The position numbers and the translations under genes were made by a program. A stretch of 18,658 bases of DNA, taken from the NCBI GenBank assembly GCA_014860725.1, contig JACZJD010000167.1, forward strand, positions 1 through 18,658, written 5' to 3'. Shown piece by piece: positions 7,216 through 14,083 of this stretch (position 1 is the first letter of the stretch; every line of letters starts with the position of its first letter). Source of the stretch: Aquamicrobium sp. (lineage in GTDB: Bacteria; Pseudomonadota; Alphaproteobacteria; Rhizobiales; Rhizobiaceae). Below the pieces are notes generated by a model, which saw only the letters and a program-made list of their open reading frames with translations, made no database searches and was not told where the DNA came from.

Positions 7216-7983
7216 TTACGCGCCCGTAAAGGCGGGCGGGCGCTTTTCGGCGAAGGCCGCGCGGCCTTCGCGATAATCGTGGCTGTCGCTGGCGAGGTCG
7301 ATCAGGCGCGCGGCCTCGTCCGCATCGAAGGTGCCGAGCGCGACGCCGTTGAGGATGTATTTCGCGCCGGCGATGGTCAGCGGCGCGCCGGCCGCGAGCG
7401 AGCGGGCATAGGTTCTCGCGGCCTCCAGCGGATCGTCTTCCACGCGGTCGACGAAGCCGGTCGACAGCGCCTTGCGGGCGTCGAAGCGTTCGGCCGAATA
7501 GAGAATGCGCTTCGCCTCGGTCAGGCCGACGAGCGCCGCGAGCTTGCGCGTCGCCTGCACGCCGTAGACGATGGACAGCCGCGCGGCCGGAATGCCGAAC
7601 ACCGCCTTCGGATGGGCGAAACGGAAGTCGCAGGACATGGCGAGATGCGCGCCGCCGCCGAGGCAATAGCCCTTCACCGCCGCGATGACCGGCTTGCCGA
7701 TATGGGCAATCTGCGCGCAGCCGTAATCGACCGCCACCTCATAGGCGGCGCTCTGGGCCTTGTCGTCCCGCGTGGAGCCGAACTCGGCGATGTCCGCGCC
7801 CGCGGAAAAATCGTCGCCGGCGCCGGTCAGGATCACGGCGCGGACCGCGCGGTCCTCGTTCAGCCGCGCGAAGACGTCGCCCGCCTCGCGCCACATCGCA
7901 TAGGTGACGGAGTTGCGCAGCGTCGGCCGGTTGAGCGTGACGGTGGCGACGCCGTCCTCGAGCTCGCAGAGAATGTCGGCCAT
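7216..7983 (-). CDS. Crotonase-superfamily protein (enoyl-CoA hydratase/isomerase-like), non-canonical active site
   Basis: A 255-aa crotonase fold. The oxyanion-hole regions are recognisable: SAGADIAEF (60-68) and GYCLGGGAHLAMSCDFRFA (105-123). The two glutamates that activate water in true enoyl-CoA hydratases are missing: H113 stands at the first (GGGAHL instead of GGGxEL) and A133 at the second (FGIPAARL instead of FGxPE). The residue after the GxxG loop is also unusual (VYGVQATRKL). It should bind a CoA thioester but may catalyse another reaction of the superfamily such as isomerisation, thioester hydrolysis or C-C cleavage. The start ATG at 7983 has GGAG 10 nt upstream. It is the first enzyme gene after the solute-binding protein, separated by a 137-nt gap with a strong stem-loop. 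Confidence 0.85.
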   Translation of the reverse strand: MADILCELEDGVATVTLNRPTLRNSVTYAMWREAGDVFARLNEDRAVRAVILTGAGDDFSAGADIAEFGSTRDDKAQSAAYEVAVDYGCAQIAHIGKPVIAAVKGYCLGGGAHLAMSCDFRFAHPKAVFGIPAARLSIVYGVQATRKLAALVGLTEAKRILYSAERFDARKALSTGFVDRVEDDPLEAARTYARSLAAGAPLTIAGAKYILNGVALGTFDADEAARLIDLASDSHDYREGRAAFAEKRPPAFTGA

Positions 7984-8072
7984 GGATTCCAGCTCCTGAT
8001 ATGCTCGCTGCGGCGGCGCGCCGGGGATCGGTTTCGGCGCCGGCTCGCCCGGTCGGCGACCGGCATCGGAAC

Positions 8073-8100
8073 GCGGCGGCCGCACCGTGACGGCCGCCGC
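8073..8100. terminator. Strong stem-loop between SBP gene and crotonase-like gene
   Basis: GCGGCGGCCG and CGGCCGCCGC pair perfectly (10 bp) around an 8-nt loop, about 20 nt after the stop of the solute-binding protein gene. No T tract follows in the leftward transcript. Structures like this after binding-protein genes often protect the 3' end of the SBP message or partly terminate, giving more SBP than downstream enzyme (known for mal/liv-type operons; inferred here). The rest of the 7984-8120 gap is GC-rich with no gene. Confidence 0.5.
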
Positions 8101-8120
8101 CGGGCGTCGGGAGGACGCGT

Positions 8121-9344
8121 CTACTTCTTCACCAGCGGGCACTGGCTTTCGGAAAGCGGGCGGTACGCCTCCTCGCCGGGGATGACCGAGACGAGCTTGT
8201 AGACGTCCCACTCGCCGGTCGACTCCTCGGGCGTCTTGACCTGATAGACGTACATGTCGTGCACCATGCGGCCGTCCTCGCGGATCACGCCGTTGGTCGC
8301 GAAGAAGTCGTTGACCGGCATCTCGCGCATCTTCGCCATCACGGCCTGCGCCTCCGTGGTGCCGGCCGCCTCGACGGCCTTGAGGTAGTGCATCGTCGAC
8401 GAGTAGTCGCCGGCGTCGCCCATGTGCGGCTTGCGGCCCATCCGCTCCTCGAACTTGGCGGCGAAGGCGCGCGTGCCCTCGTCGCGGTCCCAGTAGAAGG
8501 CGTTGGTGAGGATCATGCCCTGGGCGATGTCGAGACCGAGCGCATGGGTGTCGGTGAGCCAGACGAGCAGGCCGGCGACGGTCTTGCCGGACTGCGTGAG
8601 GCCGAACTCGCGCGACGAGCGGACCGCGTTGATGAAGGTCGTGCCCGAGCCCGCGATGGCCACCACCTCGGCGGGGGAAGCCTGCGCCTGCAGCATGAAG
8701 GCGCTGTGGTCGGAGGTCTCGATCGGGTAGCGGATCGCGCCGACCACCTCGCCGCCGCCCGCCTGGACGATCGCCGAGGCGTCGCCTTCGAGCGCGTGGC
8801 CGAACGCGTAGTCGGCGGTGAGGAAGAACCAGCTGTCGAGACCCTGGCGCATCAGCTCCTTGGCGGTGCCGTTGGCGAGGGCATAGGTGTCGTAGGCATA
8901 GTGGATCGAGTTGGGCGTGCAGCCGTCGTTGGTGAGCCGCGAGGAGCCCGAGCCGTTGACGATGGCGATGCCGTTCTCCTCCTTCGCGACCTGCGCCACG
9001 GCGAGCGCGATGCCGGAATTGATCAGGTTGGCGATCAGGGTCACGCCTTCGTTCTCGTACCAGCCGCGCGCGGTCGCGACCGCGACCTCCGTGCGGTTCT
9101 GGTGGTCGGCGGAAATGACCTCGACCGGCTTGCCCAGCACCTGACCGCCGAAATCCTCGACCGCCATCCTCACCGCGGTGATCGAACCTTCGCCGGACTC
9201 GTGCGAGAACTGGCCGGAGATGTCGGTGAGCACGCCGATCTTGACCGGACCGTCCTGCGCCAGCACCGCCGACGCCGCCAGAACGGTGCTGGCGGCCAGC
9301 GCGCCGGCCAGGAGGCCGCGCCGCGATCTCATTGAATTTTCCAT
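8121..9344 (-). CDS. ABC transporter periplasmic substrate-binding protein, LivJ/type I (Peripla_BP_6)
   Basis: A 407-aa protein with an export signal: MENSMRSRRGLLAGALA, a hydrophobic stretch to residue 29, and predicted cleavage after AVLA before QDG. The SRRGLL sequence resembles a twin-arginine motif, so Tat export is possible. The mature start VKIGVLTDISGQFS is typical of Leu/Ile/Val- and aromatic-acid-binding proteins. Later HYAYDTYALANG and GDYSSTMHYLKAVEAAG belong to the same fold. The ATG at 9344 is chosen because GGAGGAGAAAC precedes it and the signal peptide starts there; upstream in-frame ATGs would add 54 unlike residues. It is the first gene of the leftward operon and diverges from livGFHM, which encode its membrane partners. 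The family binds branched-chain amino acids, aromatic acids, amides or urea; ligand unknown here. Confidence 0.9.
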   Translation of the reverse strand: MENSMRSRRGLLAGALAASTVLAASAVLAQDGPVKIGVLTDISGQFSHESGEGSITAVRMAVEDFGGQVLGKPVEVISADHQNRTEVAVATARGWYENEGVTLIANLINSGIALAVAQVAKEENGIAIVNGSGSSRLTNDGCTPNSIHYAYDTYALANGTAKELMRQGLDSWFFLTADYAFGHALEGDASAIVQAGGGEVVGAIRYPIETSDHSAFMLQAQASPAEVVAIAGSGTTFINAVRSSREFGLTQSGKTVAGLLVWLTDTHALGLDIAQGMILTNAFYWDRDEGTRAFAAKFEERMGRKPHMGDAGDYSSTMHYLKAVEAAGTTEAQAVMAKMREMPVNDFFATNGVIREDGRMVHDMYVYQVKTPEESTGEWDVYKLVSVIPGEEAYRPLSESQCPLVKK

Positions 9345-9398
9345 CAGTTTCTCCTCCACCGGTTCGAGCCGGGCACAATGCCTTCGGCTCGCATTGCA

Positions 9399-9415
9399 AC
9401 TGGCGTTATAGGACT
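9399..9415 (-). promoter_or_regulatory. 17-bp conserved element, copy 2 (SBP operon promoter)
   Basis: On the minus strand this reads AGTCCTATAACGCCAGT, 14/17 identical to the element at 2449-2465. It keeps the AGTC-TATAA-GC-AGT framework. It lies 55 nt upstream of the SBP start codon in the sense direction. Flanking TTGCAA hexamers make a larger dyad (9393-9421). Confidence 0.55.
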
Positions 9416-9485
9416 TGCAATCGGCAAAAACTCCAGAAACATCGAAATTTTTTGACGATAGCCCGTTCCAGCCGTCATCTTTATA

Positions 9486-9502
9486 ACTTGCATTATTAGA
9501 CG
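9486..9502 (-). promoter_or_regulatory. 17-bp conserved element, copy 3 (between SBP and livG)
   Basis: On the minus strand this reads CGTCTAATAATGCAAGT, 15/17 identical to the element at 2449-2465. The similarity continues past the core: both are followed within about 10 nt by ATGACG. It lies 108 nt upstream of the preferred livG start (GTG 9610) and only 3 nt upstream of the first in-frame ATG (9505), another reason not to start translation there. Confidence 0.6.
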
Positions 9503-9609
9503 TCATGTGGTTTGGTCATGTCAAGCGGCCGCACAAAAAAATGCGCGCCGGGGAGACGTCGCCGCAGCCGGCGACAACGCCCGAGCAGGAGAAGCCGACG
9601 GGAGGAGCC

Positions 9610-10374
9610 GTGTCGGAAGAACAGCCAATCATCGAGGCGCGCGGCCTGACGCGCTCCTTTCACGGGTTCGTCGCGGTCAACAATGTGGACCTGCGCGTGC
9701 GCAGGGGCACGATCCACGCTCTCATCGGCCCGAACGGCGCCGGCAAGAGCACCCTGTTCAATCTGATCACCAAGTTCCTCACCCCGAGCCGCGGCCAGAT
9801 CCTCTACAAGGGCGAGGACGTCACGATGCTCCGGTCCGACGAGATCTCGCGCAAGGGAATGGTGCGGTCGTTCCAGATCTCCTCGGTGTTCCCGCATCTG
9901 AGCGCGCACGAGAACGTGCGCGTCGCGCTGCAGGCGCGTCGCGGCGGCACCTACTGCTTCTGGCTGTCCGACCGCCAGCTCGACGCGCTGAACGACCGCG
10001 TCGCCGAGCTGCTGGAGGCCGTCGGACTCGCCGCCTTCGCGCATGTCGCGGCGGTGGAGCTGCCCTACGGCCGCAAGCGCGCGCTGGAGCTGGCGACCAC
10101 GCTGGCGCTCGATCCGGAAGTGCTGCTTCTCGACGAGCCCATGGCCGGCATGGGGCGCGAGGACATCGCCCGCACCGCCGACCTGATCCGCAAGGTCGCG
10201 CAGTCGCGCACGGTGCTGATGGTCGAGCACAATCTCGGCGTCGTCTCCGACCTGTCGGACACCATCACCGTGCTTCGCCGCGGCGAGGTTCTGGCGGAAG
10301 GCAGCTATGCCGAGGTCGCGGCCGACCAGGAGGTCCAGAAGGCCTATATGGGAGGCGGCCATCATGCCCACTGA
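9610..10374 (+). CDS. livG: ABC transporter ATPase, LivG type
   Basis: A 254-aa ATPase from the chosen GTG start. Motifs are Walker A GPNGAGKST (40-48), the LivG-type variant signature LPYGRKRALE (151-160), Walker B VLLLDEP (171-177) and the switch histidine H207 in MVEHN. The GTG at 9610 is preferred because GGGAGGAG precedes it by 2-4 nt and the length then matches the family. In-frame ATGs at 9505 and 9541 lack ribosome-binding sites and would add a 22-35 residue polar tail. LivG pairs with LivF as the nucleotide-binding heterodimer energising uptake. The livF start overlaps the end of this gene by 11 nt. The symbol is by family; transported substrate not known. Confidence 0.9.
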   Translation: MSEEQPIIEARGLTRSFHGFVAVNNVDLRVRRGTIHALIGPNGAGKSTLFNLITKFLTPSRGQILYKGEDVTMLRSDEISRKGMVRSFQISSVFPHLSAHENVRVALQARRGGTYCFWLSDRQLDALNDRVAELLEAVGLAAFAHVAAVELPYGRKRALELATTLALDPEVLLLDEPMAGMGREDIARTADLIRKVAQSRTVLMVEHNLGVVSDLSDTITVLRRGEVLAEGSYAEVAADQEVQKAYMGGGHHAH

Positions 10375-11104
10375 TCGCCCCATTGATCGGTCCGCTGCCG
10401 CGCGCGAGAGGTGGCTGGATGTCGCCGGCCTCCAGGCCTGGTACGGCGAAAGCCACGTGCTGCACGGCATGACCCTCCATGTCGGCGCCGGCGAGATCGT
10501 CACCCTCGTCGGCCGCAACGGCGCGGGAAAGACCACGACCATGCGCGCCATCATGGGCATCCTGCGCAAGCGCGAGGGGACGATCCGCTACGGCGAGGTC
10601 GACATCGTCTCGCTCGCCCCGCACAAGGTGCCGCGCCTCGGCATCGGCTACGTGCCCGAGGAGCGCGGCATCTTCGCCTCGCTCAGCGTTCTGGAGAACC
10701 TGATGCTGCCGCCGGTCACGCAGCCGGACGGCATGTCGCTCAAGGAAATCTACGAATTGTTCCCCAACCTGCGCGGCCGCGACCGCACGGTCGGCACGCG
10801 GCTTTCCGGCGGCGAGCAGCAGATGCTGGCGATCGCGCGCATCCTGCGCTCCGGCGCCGACTTCATCCTGCTCGACGAGCCCACGGAGGGCCTGGCACCC
10901 GTCATCGTCGACCAGATCGCCGCCTCGCTCAGGGTCCTCAAGGAGCGCGGGCTGACGATCCTGCTTGTCGAGCAGAACCTCCAGTTCGCCTCCGCCATCG
11001 CCGATCGCCACTACGTGGTCGAGCAGGGGCAGGTGGTCGACGAGGTCCCCAACGAGGCGCTCGCCGCCAATATGGGCAGGCTCAACGCCTATCTCGGCGT
11101 GTGA
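10364..11104 (+). CDS. livF: ABC transporter ATPase, LivF type
   Basis: A 246-aa ATPase with Walker A GRNGAGKTT (50-58), LivF-type GYVPEERGIFASLSV (95-109), a canonical signature LSGGEQQ (147-153), Walker B FILLDEP (167-173) and the H-loop position occupied by Gln in LLVEQN (200-205), as is usual for LivF. The ATG at 10364 has GGGAGGCGG upstream and lies inside the last codons of livG (11-nt overlap), so the two are translationally coupled. An earlier in-frame ATG at 10307 would add 19 basic residues and lacks a site. It forms the second half of the ATPase pair on the cytosolic face of the importer. Confidence 0.92.
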   Translation: MPTDRPIDRSAAARERWLDVAGLQAWYGESHVLHGMTLHVGAGEIVTLVGRNGAGKTTTMRAIMGILRKREGTIRYGEVDIVSLAPHKVPRLGIGYVPEERGIFASLSVLENLMLPPVTQPDGMSLKEIYELFPNLRGRDRTVGTRLSGGEQQMLAIARILRSGADFILLDEPTEGLAPVIVDQIAASLRVLKERGLTILLVEQNLQFASAIADRHYVVEQGQVVDEVPNEALAANMGRLNAYLGV

Positions 11105-11131
11105 GCGCAATGAAACGGATGGAAGACCGCC

Positions 11132-12019
11132 ATGATTGACGTATTCGGCGTTCCGCTCGCCGTCCTCGCCGGCCAGGTGCTGCTCGGCCTCATCAACGGC
11201 TCGTTCTACGCTCTGCTGAGCCTCGGCCTCGCGATCATCTTCGGCATGCTCAACGTCATCAACTTCTCGCACGGCGCCTTCTACATGCTCGGCGGTTTCG
11301 TGACGTGGATGGTGTTCTACTACATGGGCATCGGCTACTGGCCGGGGCTCCTGCTCGCGCCGCTGGTCGTGGGCCTGATCGGGGCGGTGAGCGAGCGGCT
11401 GCTCCTGCGCCACCTCTACCGGGTCGATCATCTCTACAGCCTGCTGTTCACCTTCGGCGCGGCGCTGATGCTCGAGGGCCTGTTCCGCTACATCTACGGC
11501 TCGGCCGGCAAGCCCTATCCGCTGCCGGCGGAACTGTCCGGCGGCTACAATCTCGGCTTCATGTTCCTGCCGGCCTACCGCATCTGGGTCATCGTCATCG
11601 CGCTGGTGGTGTGCTTCGGCACCTGGTTCGCGATCGAGCGCACGAGGCTCGGCGCCTATCTGCGCGCGGCGACGGAGAATCCGAGCCTCGTGCAGGCCTT
11701 CGGCATCAACGTGCCGGTGCTGCTGACGCTCACCTACGCCTTCTGCGTCGGGCTGGCGGGCTTCGCCGGCGCGCTGGCGGCGCCGATCTATCAGGTCAGC
11801 CCCGGCATGGGCGCCAACTTCATCATCATCGTCTTCGCGGTCGTGGTCATCGGCGGCATGGGCTCGATCGTCGGCACCATCGTCACCGGCCTCACGCTCG
11901 GCGTGATCGAGGGGCTGACCAAGGTCTTCTTCCCCACCGCCTCTGCCATCACCGTCTTCATCATCATGATCCTTGTCCTGATGGTCCGGCCGACCGGCCT
12001 GTTCGGGCGCGAGAGGTAG
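11132..12019 (+). CDS. livH: Branched-chain amino acid-type ABC permease, LivH
   Basis: A 295-aa, strongly hydrophobic protein with about eight membrane segments. It starts with the characteristic LLGLINGSFYALLSLGLAII and continues with GMLNVINFSHGAFYMLGGF. The cytoplasmic coupling region ERTRLGAYLRAATENPSLVQAFGIN (about 170-195) is typical of LivH, and the C-terminal end MVRPTGLFGRER is the family's usual signature. A GGAAG motif lies 5-9 nt before the ATG, 27 nt after livF. With LivM it makes the transmembrane channel that receives substrate from the binding protein encoded at 8121-9344. Confidence 0.93.
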   Translation: MIDVFGVPLAVLAGQVLLGLINGSFYALLSLGLAIIFGMLNVINFSHGAFYMLGGFVTWMVFYYMGIGYWPGLLLAPLVVGLIGAVSERLLLRHLYRVDHLYSLLFTFGAALMLEGLFRYIYGSAGKPYPLPAELSGGYNLGFMFLPAYRIWVIVIALVVCFGTWFAIERTRLGAYLRAATENPSLVQAFGINVPVLLTLTYAFCVGLAGFAGALAAPIYQVSPGMGANFIIIVFAVVVIGGMGSIVGTIVTGLTLGVIEGLTKVFFPTASAITVFIIMILVLMVRPTGLFGRER

Positions 12020-12026
12020 GAACCGT

Positions 12027-12998
12027 ATGTCACTCCAGTCGACCGGCATCGTCTCATCGCAGCAGGGCGTCTCGATGCGCGCCGCCCTCCTCGTCGCCCT
12101 CGCCGCCGCGGCGCTCGCGGCGCCGTTCTTCGTCTACCCCCTCTTCCTGATGAAGATCCTGTGCTTCGTCCTCTTCGCCTCGGCCGTGAACCTCGTCCTC
12201 GGCTTCGCCGGACTGCTGTCGCTCGGCCATGCCGCATTCTTCGGCGGCGCGGCCTATGTCGCCGCCCACTCGGCCAAGGTGTGGGGCTTTCCCTTCGAGC
12301 TCGCGATCCTGTCGGCCGTCGCCTTCTCGACCGCCCTCGGCTTCGTGTTCGGCTTTCTGGCGATCCGCCGCCAGGGCATCTATTTCGCCATGGTCACGCT
12401 GGCGCTGGCGCAGATGATCTACTTCCTCGCCATCCAGATGCCCTTCACCGGCGGCGAGGACGGCATCACCGCCGTGCCGCGCGGCATGCTCTTCGGCGTC
12501 CTCGACCTGCGCAACTCGGTGACGATGTACTACGTGGTGCTGGCGCTGACGGCATTGGGCCTGCTGGTGATCTGGCGCGCCGTCCATTCGCCTTTCGGCC
12601 ACGTGCTCGCCGCGATCAGGGAGAACGAGGCGCGGGCGATCTCGCTCGGCCTCCAGCCCAACCGCTACAAGCTCATCGCCTTCACGCTCTCGGCCGGCCT
12701 CTCCGGGCTCGCTGGCGCGCTCAAGGCGATCTCCTTCCAGGTCGCGTCGCTGATCGACGTCACCTGGCACATGTCGGGCGAGGTGGTGCTGATGACGCTG
12801 CTCGGCGGCATGGGCACGCTGGTCGGCCCCGGCATCGGCGCTGCCTTCGTCGTGTCGCTGGAGCACTATCTCGCCACCAGCGGCCTGCCGATCACCTTCA
12901 TGATCGGCCTGATCTTCATGGTGTGCGTGATGCTGTTCCGGAAAGGCATCTACGGCGAGCTGCGCGAGTGGTACAGGCGCCGCAGCAACCGCGCCTGA
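12027..12998 (+). CDS. livM: Branched-chain amino acid-type ABC permease, LivM
   Basis: A 323-aa polytopic membrane protein. FASAVNLVLGFAGLLSLGHAAFFGGAAY (about 48-75) and the coupling helix GHVLAAIRENEARAISLGLQPNRYK (about 190-215) are LivM hallmarks, as is GGMGTLVGPGIGAAFV near the C-terminus. AGGAA precedes the ATG, 7 nt after the livH stop, so it is the last gene of the livGFHM operon. Its end faces the convergent hxlR-2 gene only 24 nt away. No periplasmic binding-protein gene lies downstream; the divergent one upstream serves this transporter (inference). Confidence 0.93.
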   Translation: MSLQSTGIVSSQQGVSMRAALLVALAAAALAAPFFVYPLFLMKILCFVLFASAVNLVLGFAGLLSLGHAAFFGGAAYVAAHSAKVWGFPFELAILSAVAFSTALGFVFGFLAIRRQGIYFAMVTLALAQMIYFLAIQMPFTGGEDGITAVPRGMLFGVLDLRNSVTMYYVVLALTALGLLVIWRAVHSPFGHVLAAIRENEARAISLGLQPNRYKLIAFTLSAGLSGLAGALKAISFQVASLIDVTWHMSGEVVLMTLLGGMGTLVGPGIGAAFVVSLEHYLATSGLPITFMIGLIFMVCVMLFRKGIYGELREWYRRRSNRA

Positions 12999-13016
12999 TG
13001 CCGCGGCGAGGCGCGG
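12989..13016. terminator. Candidate bidirectional terminator between livM and hxlR-2
   Basis: CCGCGCCT (12989-12996) and AGGCGCGG (13009-13016) form an 8-bp stem around a 12-nt spacer. The left arm includes the first base of the livM stop codon. It separates two convergent genes. No T tract, so confidence is limited. Confidence 0.4.
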
Positions 13017-13022
13017 GACCGT

Positions 13023-13991
13023 CTACTCGTCCAGCTCGTAGTTGAGCGTGTAGTCGGTCTCGTTGGCGACGATGGGCTCCTTGCAGTGGCTGCACACCAC
13101 CAGCGGCTCGAAGTCGGAGTTGCAGAGCCGGTGGCGCAGCCTCAGCGGCGGCTTGCCGTCGGAGAGCCAGCGGTCGCCCCAGCGCATCATCACGATCATC
13201 GGCCGGTAGAGGTCGTGCCCCATTTCGGTGAAGCGGTACTCGAAGCGGTCCCCGCCCTTGCGATACGGCTCCTTGCGGAACACGCCGGTCTCGACCAGGC
13301 GCGCGAGCCGGTCGGACAGGATGTTGGTGGCGATGCCCAGCTTCTCGATCATCTCGTCGAAGCGGCGCACGCCGAACCATGCCTCGCGCAGGATGAGGAA
13401 GCTCCAGCGGTCGCCGATGATCTGCAGCGTGCGCGCCACCGAGCACGGCCGCACCCGCTCGAGCAGGGCCGGATCGGAGCTGCGGCGGCTCTTGAGCCTG
13501 ATCTCGTAGGGCGAATAGCCCGCCCCCGGCCCGTCGCGGAAGGCGACGTCGCGCGCATTGACCGGCTCCAGGCATTCCGAGCAGACCGTGACCGGGTGGC
13601 ACTCGTGCCCGCAGCGCGTGTGGATGAGCCGCAGGGGCGGCGGCTCGCCCCTCGTCAGCCACTTGTCGCCGAACTCCATCAGCGACAGCATCGTCGCGAA
13701 CAGATCCTTGCCGCGCTCGGTGAAGAAATAGCCCTGCCCGCGCTCGCCCTTCTCGCGGCCCTGGACGAGGATGCCGTTGTCGACGAGCGCGGCGAGGCGG
13801 GTCGACAGCGTCTGCCGCGGGATGCCGAGCCGGCGCTGGAACTTGTCGAAGCTGTGGACGCCGAAGAAAGCCTCGCGGATGATGAGGAAGGTCCAGCTGT
13901 CGAGCACGATCTCGACGGTCTTGCGGACGGAGCAGTGCCGTTCCGCCCTCGCCTGGCCTATCGAAGTGTTGCGCGTGTCCATCGGAAGCAT
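13023..13991 (-). CDS. Tandem double-HxlR winged-helix regulator with Cys clusters (hxlR-2)
   Basis: A 322-aa paralogue of the regulator at 2458-3585. HxlR repeat 1 (about 20-112) begins CSVRKTVEIVLDSWTFLII; repeat 2 (about 183-275) begins SVARTLQIIGDRWSFLI. Between and after them sit Cys clusters C127, C131, C137, C140 (VCSEC) and C290, C300, C303 (VCSHC). The second cluster has lost one cysteine relative to the paralogue. The chain lacks the paralogue's 70-residue N-terminal extension. ATGs at 13991 and 13982 are both possible; neither has a strong ribosome-binding site. The frame stays open far upstream inside the large subunit gene, but that part is antiframe. It follows coxL by 92 nt and may be cotranscribed with the hydroxylase operon. 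Probably senses a pathway metabolite (inference). Confidence 0.88.
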   Translation of the reverse strand: MLPMDTRNTSIGQARAERHCSVRKTVEIVLDSWTFLIIREAFFGVHSFDKFQRRLGIPRQTLSTRLAALVDNGILVQGREKGERGQGYFFTERGKDLFATMLSLMEFGDKWLTRGEPPPLRLIHTRCGHECHPVTVCSECLEPVNARDVAFRDGPGAGYSPYEIRLKSRRSSDPALLERVRPCSVARTLQIIGDRWSFLILREAWFGVRRFDEMIEKLGIATNILSDRLARLVETGVFRKEPYRKGGDRFEYRFTEMGHDLYRPMIVMMRWGDRWLSDGKPPLRLRHRLCNSDFEPLVVCSHCKEPIVANETDYTLNYELDE

Positions 13992-14083
13992 TCTTGCACC
14001 ATCCGCGGCGTTCGGAAAAGCCGGTGCGACCGGCCGTACACTCCCGCCAGTGAAGGCCAAGCCGGTCCGATTTCGATGTCGCG

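Larger units (their letters stand above)
9345..9609. promoter_or_regulatory. Divergent promoter region SBP operon / livGFHM
   Basis: A 265-nt AT-enriched spacer between two divergent operons. It holds two copies of the 17-bp element (9399-9415 and 9486-9502). A separate 7-bp inverted repeat brackets copy 2: ATTGCAA (9393-9399) and TTGCAAT (9415-9421). On the plus strand TTGACG (9452-9457) lies in an A/T-rich stretch and could be a weak -35 for livG, and TATAAC (9482-9487) a poor -10 at wrong spacing. On the minus strand TTGACA (9522-9517) precedes TAATAAT of copy 3 by about 20 nt. Poor spacing on both sides suggests activator-dependent promoters. Confidence 0.55.

Noticed and set aside
9505..9609. 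Longer livG starting at ATG 9505 or 9541
   Set aside because: No ribosome-binding site; 9505 lies 3 nt from a probable regulatory element, and the extra residues are not typical of LivG. GTG 9610 with GGGAGGAG fits better, though this is not proven.
10265..12049. A 594-codon minus-strand open frame across livF and livH
   Set aside because: Antisense to well-supported transporter genes and of highly charged low-complexity composition.
13980..14000. Possible fourth copy of the 17-bp element at the hxlR-2 start (GGTGCAAGAATGC)
   Set aside because: Only TGCAAG is shared and the TATAA core is missing, so it does not exceed chance similarity.
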